Positions 5,823 to 10,686 of a DNA stretch of 10,686 nt are shown here, piece after piece. Made by a program: the position numbers and the translations under genes. The notes beneath the pieces are model-generated. The model was given only the letters and a program-made list of their open reading frames with translations, was not told the DNA's origin and ran no database searches. Origin of the DNA: an uncultured Saprospiraceae bacterium (lineage in GTDB: Bacteria; Bacteroidota; Bacteroidia; Chitinophagales; Saprospiraceae); the NCBI GenBank assembly GCA_937967535.1, contig CALCMV010000448.1:1-10686 (forward strand), in the 5' to 3' direction. The stretch's first letter is position 1, and every line of letters begins with the position of its first letter.

Positions 5823-7022
5823 ATGAAGACAAACCTTAGTGCATGGACCTTATGGGTCGTGCTGATTTTGATGACTGCCTCTGCCTGTGCCGGTTTGAAG
5901 CAAAAAGACCCCTATGCACAACGCTACCTTACGGCACTCAAAAATTTGATGGAAAATGACCGACGCATCAAAAGCGTTTATGCAGACAACGACACCTTGG
6001 CTGCCAAAATCGAAGGTCGGATAGAGCGCGTAGAACGCACTATTGACAGCCTCGAAATCTACGTACAGCACGACAAACGCAAACGCTACCGCGACTACGA
6101 ACCTTCGCTTTCATCTGCTATCAAAATCATTACTGAGAAACCCGACGAATCTATACCAAAACTCCTCGAAGAACTCGAAGAAAGTAAAAAACTGGATGAA
6201 CAACTCATCGTGAAAAGTGAAGAAATCGAAGAAAAAGTAGAGCAACAAGCTGCAGAAGGTAAAATGGACAGTGTAGCACGCGAAAAAATCATTGATGTCA
6301 CCAGTGTGATACGCGAAGAAGCAGTCAAAGAACTTGAAGCCAAAGAAAGTGCCATCACAGGACTAAAAACTGTATATGCCGCTCCCTCTCCGATTCCTGA
6401 CCCGGTACAAACTGAAATTATTGAGAGTGCTTACCAGACGGTCACGCGCATTCGTCAGCAGGGGAGTGGTGTACAACAACGCAATCTTGAACGACTCAAT
6501 CTCGTCGTAGATGTTGTGGCGATTGATAAATTTACGCAATTTGAGGCGGCGGCTTTCTTCGGTCCCGGAGCATACGTCATCAAGGATGTTGATATTCCAA
6601 AGGTGGAGGCTGCTTTCGAGCCGCTTATCAATTCCATCATCGGCTTTGTGAGTCAATATCGTGAAAATGACATGACCCTCACCATAGTAGCAAAGGGATA
6701 CGCCGATGCCACAGGTATCTCAAAGAGCAGTCCATTATATGCTTCGCTCCAACCAGAAACCGGTGTAGCCAACCCCAATCGCCAGGAACTCAACCGTGCG
6801 CTTTCGCGTCTGCGTTCTGACGAGATGAGCAAGCATATGCGTAACCTGCTCCTCCGCCGGGATGCCGAACTTTTCGCCAATACAAGCAATATCAGCATTG
6901 ACATCGTATCACAAGGAAAAGGCGAAGAGTGTCCTTACATCAATAAGCCTTGCGACAAAGCGAATGACCCCAATCGCCGTATCGTGACCTTCCACTGGCT
7001 CGTAACACCGAATAGACTGTAG
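5823..7022 (+). CDS. OmpA-like peptidoglycan-binding lipoprotein
   Basis: This 399-residue protein has a hydrophobic signal segment (about 7-19) ending in ASAC with Cys22, a plausible though not ideal lipobox. A long charged helical, probably coiled-coil region follows (about 30-180, rich in Glu/Lys), and then a C-terminal OmpA-like domain (about 225-395). The OmpA motif is recognisable as GYADATG (292-298, Asp295), NRALSRLRSDEM (324-335, Arg331) and DPNRRIVTF (382-390). Asp295 and Arg331 match the residues that bind diaminopimelate in peptidoglycan. An insert of about 25 residues (299-323) separates the Asp and Arg motifs. Cys370 and Cys377 could form a periplasmic disulfide. The ATG at 5823 follows an A-rich leader and directly precedes the signal segment. 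Co-orientation with the pseudokinase gene suggests a shared envelope role, but the specific function is unknown. Confidence 0.77.
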   Translation: MKTNLSAWTLWVVLILMTASACAGLKQKDPYAQRYLTALKNLMENDRRIKSVYADNDTLAAKIEGRIERVERTIDSLEIYVQHDKRKRYRDYEPSLSSAIKIITEKPDESIPKLLEELEESKKLDEQLIVKSEEIEEKVEQQAAEGKMDSVAREKIIDVTSVIREEAVKELEAKESAITGLKTVYAAPSPIPDPVQTEIIESAYQTVTRIRQQGSGVQQRNLERLNLVVDVVAIDKFTQFEAAAFFGPGAYVIKDVDIPKVEAAFEPLINSIIGFVSQYRENDMTLTIVAKGYADATGISKSSPLYASLQPETGVANPNRQELNRALSRLRSDEMSKHMRNLLLRRDAELFANTSNISIDIVSQGKGEECPYINKPCDKANDPNRRIVTFHWLVTPNRL

Positions 7023-7030
7023 CATGGTAA

Positions 7031-7164
7031 CACAGACATTTCTCTCGACTTTTGTATTGTAATTATATGTCAAGGAACTTTGGGGAAACAGACTTCTTTT
7101 GACCAAATTCGCTTCAAAACAAAACGAATTTTTTATAATGCAAAAGTCGAGATGAATATCTGTG
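7031..7164. repeat. Foldback element upstream of the SAM hydrolase gene
   Basis: The arms 7031-7054 and 7141-7164 are inverted copies at 21 of 24 positions; both contain CTCGACTTTTG or its complement at their inner ends and CACAGA/TCTGTG at their outer ends. A smaller pair, AAATTCG/CGAATTT, lies in the interior. The element begins 9 bases after the lipoprotein stop and ends 22 bases before the hydrolase ATG, so it fills the gap. It could be a MITE-like element or a terminator/leader structure. Confidence 0.6.
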
Positions 7165-7186
7165 CCACGTTTTGGAATTTCTAACG

Positions 7187-7966
7187 ATGATAGTAACACT
7201 AACAACGGATTTGGGTGAACGCGACTATTACGCCGGCTTGATAAAAGGCGCATTGTTGCAGGTCAATCCGGTGTTGAATATCGTTGATATTTCACATCGA
7301 ATTGAACCATATAATATCGTGGAAGCGTCGTTTGTGTTGGGAAATGCTTATGCAAATTTTCCGAAAGGAACGATTCACATGGTTAATGTGGATAATTTTT
7401 ATAACGAAAAAAAGCAATTTGTCGCACTCGAAAAAGACGGACATTATTTTATCGGTCCTGATAACGGTTTATTTTCGCTTATTTTCCATCCAATGCCGGA
7501 AAAACAGTATGCGATTGCAAACAAAAATAACGGCACATTTCCATTAGGAGAAATTTTTGCCAAAGCCATCGCCCATATTTTATCCGAAAAACCTTTTTCA
7601 AAAATAGGCAAAAAAATCGAAAGTCCCACTCAGCGAATTACTTTACAACCCGTTGTCAATCAATCACAAATACGCGGTTCGGTCATTCATGTAGATAATT
7701 ATGGAAATGTCATTTTGAATATCAAACGCGGTTTGTTTGAGCATGTGCAGAATGGGCGGGAGTTTTCCTTATTTTTCAAACGGTACGACCCGATTCAGAC
7801 CATGAGTACGCATTATAATGATGTAGCCATTGGCGATACTTTATGCCTATTCAATTCGGCAGATTATCTCGAAATTGCGATTCATATGGGACGTGCGGCG
7901 AGTATGTTGGGATTGAATGTGGACGATACCATTCAAATTGATTTTCACGAAACAACCGTAACGTAA
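7187..7966 (+). CDS. S-adenosyl-L-methionine hydrolase (adenosine-forming), DUF62/SAM_HAT family
   Basis: The family (SAM hydroxide adenosyltransferase, related to fluorinase and chlorinase) hydrolyses S-adenosylmethionine to adenosine and methionine in the cytoplasm. The 259 residues are of usual length. The N-domain shows TLTTDLGERDYYAG (4-17), DISHRIEPYNIVEASFVL (34-51), Asp69 in NVDN, GPDNG (90-94) and GEIFAKAIAHI (121-131) with His130. The C-domain has HVDNYGNVILNI (168-179). In archaeal members the catalytic triad is Asp-Arg-His within VDPGVGxxR. Here that loop reads VDNFYNEKK, so Asp and His are kept but Arg appears to be Lys75. I believe other Bacteroidota members also have a changed loop. 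The ATG at 7187 is chosen over a TTG at 7172 because the conserved strand starts at once. A halogenase role is not supported. Confidence 0.85.
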   Translation: MIVTLTTDLGERDYYAGLIKGALLQVNPVLNIVDISHRIEPYNIVEASFVLGNAYANFPKGTIHMVNVDNFYNEKKQFVALEKDGHYFIGPDNGLFSLIFHPMPEKQYAIANKNNGTFPLGEIFAKAIAHILSEKPFSKIGKKIESPTQRITLQPVVNQSQIRGSVIHVDNYGNVILNIKRGLFEHVQNGREFSLFFKRYDPIQTMSTHYNDVAIGDTLCLFNSADYLEIAIHMGRAASMLGLNVDDTIQIDFHETTVT

Positions 7967-8131
7967 TGCCTCCGACTTGCGCCTCGCGTACTAGATGCAC
8001 AGGCGAGATACCGCCTACCAGTTTTCAAGAATGAAATGGTCTGACTTCTGAATATTTTACAAATTAACAGAATAAAATACTGGTTTGAGTAACTATTTTC
8101 CAAAAAATCCGTATATCTCACACAGGGAACG

Positions 8132-8148
8132 GCCTATAAACCATAGGC
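8132..8148 (+). promoter_or_regulatory. Hairpin immediately upstream of the histidine kinase start
   Basis: GCCTAT-AAACC-ATAGGC forms a 6-base-pair stem with a 5-base loop that ends three bases before the ATG at 8152. Outside it, GTATATC (8111-8117) can pair roughly with GATATATAC (from 8154), which would enclose the start codon. It may lower translation initiation. The rest of the 185-base gap shows only a short inverted repeat TATTTTA/TAAAATA (8053-8079) and CGCCT/AGGCG/CGCCT segments (7980-8016). I see no consensus promoter there. Confidence 0.4.
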
Positions 8149-8151
8149 TAC

Positions 8152-9969
8152 ATGATATATACCACTAAGACTACTACAGATAAGAAAGGAGGCATCGCCG
8201 AATTGAAGGTTGCGATAGACAATACTCATGCGAATAGCACAAGAGTTAAATTGCTCAACAAATTGGCAGAGTCGCTTTACAGAAGTGCGCCCGAAGAAGC
8301 ACTTAGTTATACCACTGAAGCACTCCAACTCGCCCATCAAATCAAATACGAACAAGGCATCGGTGACAGTTCCAATCTGATTGGTACGATTCACTGGAAT
8401 CAGGGCAATTTCAAGAAAGCCGAAGTCGCTTTCATGGAAGCACTTGCTATGCGTGAACATATCAAGGATGTCACAGGCACAGCACAGTCTTATAATGCCT
8501 TGGGAGCTATTTATCTCGCCTATGGTGTATACGCCAAATCACTTGATTATTTTATTAAATCCCTGAAAATGAGGGAAGAAGGTGGCAATAAAGTTGAATT
8601 GGCGAAATGCTGCAACAACATTGGTATCGTCTACGAAAAGCTGGGCAACCATGACAAATCACTCAAATATCACCGCCGTTCATTGGAGATTCGTAAGAAA
8701 ATCAACAACAAAACCGGCATCGCTTATTCTTATAGTAATACGGGCAATATTTTTAAAATAAAAGGGGAATACGACAGGGCATTGAGCTATTATTTTAAGT
8801 CGCTCAAAGTCACGCAAGACTTGAACGACAACTACGGGATGGCACATGCTTCCAGTCTGATAGGTGAGGTTTATTGCACACTCGGCGACAATGCCCAAGC
8901 CCTTCAATATCTCTCCAAAGCCCTTGATATACAAGAAAAATTGGGCGATAAAGCCGGAAAAGCTATCTCACTCAACCGCATCGGCGAAGTACATACCCGC
9001 AAAGGAAAATACGAGGAAGCGATTGATTATTATCATCGTAGCCTTGCCATTACGCGGCGTATGAACGCCCATCCCTTACTCGAATCTGTCTACAAAAATC
9101 TCGCGGATGCCTATGCTTATACACACAAGTACAAAAGTGCATTTGAATACCACGTCTTGTACAGCGAGGCGCGGGCAGCCCTTTTCAATGAAGAAAAAAC
9201 CAATGCCGTAGCACAGGTGAGTTCGCAATACGAATACGAAAAGAAAAACCGCGAAATCGAACGCCTCAATAGCGAGCAAGGACTCCTCCGCGAAGCCAAA
9301 GACGAACTCGAATTATTTGCCGGAAAAGTGGCGCATGACCTCAAAGAACCTTTGCGTATGATGAGTAGTTTTGGCGGTTTATTAGAAGAAAAATATTATG
9401 CTGATATGGATAATGTTGGTAAAGAATATATTTCTATCATAAAAAATTCTTCGGTGCGGATGCAGGCATTATTGAGCGATTTGTTGGAATTTGCATTAAG
9501 CGGAAATGAAACGCAAGAAGGAAAAAGAACCGACCTCAATGATACTTTATTAATTGTAAAAAATAACCTGCGTTTGTGTTTGAAAGAAAGTAAAAGTAAT
9601 TTGATTATCAATGATTTACCGACAGTCAATGCTTCTTTTTCAAATATGATACAGCTTTTTCAAAATCTCATTGCGAATGCCGTTAAGTTTAGAAAAGAGG
9701 ATATTGCGCCCATCATAGAAATAGGTTATGCAGAGCATAATAATCAGCATCTTATCTATGTAAAAGACAATGGTATAGGCATTGCCGACAAGCATAAAGA
9801 GGAGATTTTTCAAGTTTTTACACGCGGAGGACACGACCGCAATAAATACGATGGTACAGGCATAGGCTTGGCAACTTGCAAAAAGATAGTAAAAAACCTA
9901 AACGGTAAAATATGGGTAGAATCAGAAGTGGGCAAAGGCTCAACTTTCAACATCGCAATACCGATGTGA
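8152..9969 (+). CDS. Cytoplasmic TPR-containing sensor histidine kinase
   Basis: This 605-residue protein has eight tetratricopeptide repeats (about 28-347), nearly all in an exact 40-residue register with the pattern N-x-x-G-x-x-Y...G-x-x-x-x-A-L-x-Y. A short coiled coil (about 348-388, EYEKKNREIERLNSEQ) follows, then a HisKA domain with phospho-acceptor His395 in VAHDLKEPLR. The HATPase domain has an N box QLFQNLIANAVKF (Asn505, Asn509), G1 DNGIGI (539-544), F box FQVF (553-556) and G2 GTGIGL (568-573). All catalytic motifs are intact. There is no signal peptide and no transmembrane helix. Many related Bacteroidota TPR kinases have a helix between the TPRs and the kinase core, so this one is probably a soluble sensor whose TPRs bind a partner protein or peptide. 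No response regulator gene is nearby in the window, so the target is unknown. The hairpin before the ATG may tune expression. Confidence 0.95.
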   Translation: MIYTTKTTTDKKGGIAELKVAIDNTHANSTRVKLLNKLAESLYRSAPEEALSYTTEALQLAHQIKYEQGIGDSSNLIGTIHWNQGNFKKAEVAFMEALAMREHIKDVTGTAQSYNALGAIYLAYGVYAKSLDYFIKSLKMREEGGNKVELAKCCNNIGIVYEKLGNHDKSLKYHRRSLEIRKKINNKTGIAYSYSNTGNIFKIKGEYDRALSYYFKSLKVTQDLNDNYGMAHASSLIGEVYCTLGDNAQALQYLSKALDIQEKLGDKAGKAISLNRIGEVHTRKGKYEEAIDYYHRSLAITRRMNAHPLLESVYKNLADAYAYTHKYKSAFEYHVLYSEARAALFNEEKTNAVAQVSSQYEYEKKNREIERLNSEQGLLREAKDELELFAGKVAHDLKEPLRMMSSFGGLLEEKYYADMDNVGKEYISIIKNSSVRMQALLSDLLEFALSGNETQEGKRTDLNDTLLIVKNNLRLCLKESKSNLIINDLPTVNASFSNMIQLFQNLIANAVKFRKEDIAPIIEIGYAEHNNQHLIYVKDNGIGIADKHKEEIFQVFTRGGHDRNKYDGTGIGLATCKKIVKNLNGKIWVESEVGKGSTFNIAIPM

Positions 9970-10026
9970 AGTTCCAAATTCCTCATACTGTCATTCAAAC
10001 GACATCATATAATAAAAGAATTTTTA

Positions 10027-10034
10027 TATCTTTG
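10027..10034 (+). promoter_or_regulatory. Bacteroidota -7 promoter box TATCTTTG
   Basis: TATCTTTG is an exact match to the TAnnTTTG -7 consensus of the Bacteroidota primary sigma factor. It sits 58 bases after the histidine kinase stop and points towards a terminator with no gene between. A -33 TTG is not evident in the preceding A/T-rich sequence. It is the best promoter candidate for the small RNA at about 10040-10124. Confidence 0.5.
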
Positions 10035-10039
10035 TAATG

Positions 10040-10124
10040 AAGATTGAAACACCTTCCATCTTCAAGAGTAAAATAAAGTGTGTTAAATCAAGGCAATGAG
10101 CATCTGATGCTTATTGCCTTTTTT
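10040..10124 (+). ncRNA. Candidate small RNA between histidine kinase and fumarylacetoacetase genes
   Basis: A promoter box (10027-10034) and an intrinsic terminator (10090-10124) bracket about 85 bases without a convincing gene. The 5' part forms a hairpin, TGAAGAT (10038-10044) with ATCTTCA (10058-10064). Its loop contains AACAC (10048-10052), which can pair with GTGTT (10080-10084) downstream, making an H-type pseudoknot possible. Because the following gene is convergent, this is unlikely to be a riboswitch leader for it. The true 5' end is estimated from the promoter box only. I do not recognise a known RNA family. Confidence 0.4.
10090..10124 (+). terminator. Intrinsic terminator
   Basis: A 14-base-pair stem (10090-10103 with 10107-10120, one G-U pair, loop CTG) is followed by a run of six T residues at 10119-10124. 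It would end plus-strand transcription from the histidine kinase gene or the candidate small RNA. In the minus direction the U run is poor, so it is less likely to serve the fumarylacetoacetase gene. Confidence 0.8.
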
Positions 10125-10151
10125 GATTATGTACGGGCTGTAAGCACCGTG

Positions 10152-10685
10152 CTACATTGCGGGTAGTACCTTCCCTGTCACCTCTCCAAATCCAATTCTG
10201 ACCCCATCTTTCTCGCCAAAACCACGCATAATCACCATATCACCATCATTGATAAATTTGCGTTCTGAACCATCAGGCATCACAAGTGGTTTAGTGCCGC
10301 GCCATGAGAGTTCGAGCATAGAACCGTAGGAATCCGGTGTCTCGCCGCTAATCGTACCTGATGCACACATATCGCCTACATTGAGATTGCAGCCATTGAT
10401 GGTATGATGGGCAAGTTGCTGTGTCATATTCCAATACATATACTTGAAATTGGATTTGCAAACGGTATGTGCTTCGCCACCTTCGGGCTGAATGAGTGCT
10501 TCGAGATTGATGTCAAAGCGTTTTTTGCCTTCATATTCAAGGTAGGGCAATACGGGCGGGTCGTTTTGTTCGGGACCACTAATTCGGAAGTGGTCGAGTG
10601 CATCCAAAGTCACCACCCAGGGCGAAATGGACGAAGCAAAACTTTTGCCCAAAAAGGGACCCAACGGTACATATTCCCAAGCCTG
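10152..10685 (-). CDS. fahA: Fumarylacetoacetase, C-terminal part; 5' end beyond window
   Basis: Fumarylacetoacetase hydrolyses 4-fumarylacetoacetate to fumarate and acetoacetate, the last step of tyrosine and homogentisate breakdown in the cytoplasm. The 177 residues seen align from about human FAH residue 240 to the end. They include WEYVPLGPFLGKSF with the metal-site Lys (human Lys253), a Ser where human has Thr257, CKSNFKYMYW, HHTINGCNLNVGD, SGTISG with the substrate-site Thr (human Thr350) and GSMLELSW with the catalytic Glu (human Glu364). The end, RIGFGEVTGKVLPAM, matches the normal C-terminus. An internal TTG at 10664 is not the start, because the conserved sequence QAWEYVP continues upstream to the edge. 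The upstream half, with the catalytic His and other metal ligands, is outside the window. Confidence 0.96.
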   Translation of the reverse strand, partial: QAWEYVPLGPFLGKSFASSISPWVVTLDALDHFRISGPEQNDPPVLPYLEYEGKKRFDINLEALIQPEGGEAHTVCKSNFKYMYWNMTQQLAHHTINGCNLNVGDMCASGTISGETPDSYGSMLELSWRGTKPLVMPDGSERKFINDGDMVIMRGFGEKDGVRIGFGEVTGKVLPAM

Positions 10686-10686
10686 A

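Noticed and set aside
6363..7253. Antisense open frames across the lipoprotein gene
   Set aside because: The sense frame has clear OmpA motifs. The antisense products are low-complexity or unstructured and match no family I know.
7187..7966. Fluorinase or chlorinase assignment for the DUF62 protein
   Set aside because: The family shares the fold, but the sequence shows the DISHRIEPYNI and GPDNG pattern of ordinary hydrolases, no halogen-site features that I can recognise, and no organohalogen gene cluster nearby.
7980..8016. CGCCT/AGGCG/CGCCT segments that could form two mutually exclusive hairpins, like a switch
   Set aside because: Stems of only five base pairs, no following T run and no recognisable riboswitch core. 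Too weak to call.
8134..8460. Antisense open frame over the start of the histidine kinase gene
   Set aside because: It overlaps a gene with strong TPR conservation on the other strand and shows no recognisable domain or start signal.
10037..10099. Open frame of 20 codons starting ATGAAGATT
   Set aside because: Its ATG would fall at or before the expected transcript start for TATCTTTG, its stop lies in the terminator stem, and the peptide is featureless. A small RNA fits better.
10143..10153. Palindrome AGCACCGTGCT overlapping the fumarylacetoacetase stop, sharing GTAGCACGG with the repeat at 1077
   Set aside because: A nine-base match is expected by chance in a window of this size, and no longer similarity extends from it.

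Overview
The window looks like chromosomal DNA from a member of the Bacteroidota. The start codons lack Shine-Dalgarno sequences and sit behind A/T-rich leaders. A TAnnTTTG-type -7 box (TATCTTTG) occurs at 10027-10034 and TAAATTTG boxes lie ahead of the uridine kinase gene. The gene families also fit: a TPR histidine kinase, PKD-like periplasmic domains, an OmpA-like lipoprotein and a TIGR03643/DUF2805 protein. Genus cannot be fixed from this sequence. I see no tRNA, rRNA, CRISPR array or transposase gene.

Layout. At the left edge is the 3' part of a DUF2805 gene (+, to 253). It converges on a minus-strand pair, uridine kinase (1779-1150) followed by an HxpB-like HAD phosphatase (1071-424). 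A 566-base AT-rich spacer with a long foldback element (2059-2240) follows. Then come five plus-strand genes: a CNT nucleoside transporter (2346-3653), a membrane-anchored pseudokinase with PKD-like periplasmic modules (3774-5519), an OmpA-like lipoprotein (5823-7022), an S-adenosylmethionine hydrolase (7187-7966) and a soluble eight-TPR histidine kinase (8152-9969). After a candidate small RNA with its own promoter and terminator (about 10040-10124), the 3' part of fumarylacetoacetase lies on the minus strand and runs off the right edge.

How genes work together. The nucleoside transporter and uridine kinase, back to back across the 566-base spacer, form a natural uptake-and-phosphorylation pair for pyrimidine nucleoside salvage. 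The pseudokinase (inner membrane, catalytic residues lost) and the OmpA-like lipoprotein (peptidoglycan-binding residues kept) are adjacent and co-oriented. They could form a trans-envelope module, but that is inference. The remaining genes are housekeeping or orphan signalling genes with no evident joint pathway.

Intergenic structure. Six of the eight complete intergenic gaps are largely filled by imperfect inverted repeats, each with a different sequence. Several carry smaller palindromes inside the outer arms. They may be MITE-like or REP-like non-autonomous elements, structured RNA ends, or both. Together with the candidate small RNA and the pseudokinase, they are the parts of the window that known gene families explain least.
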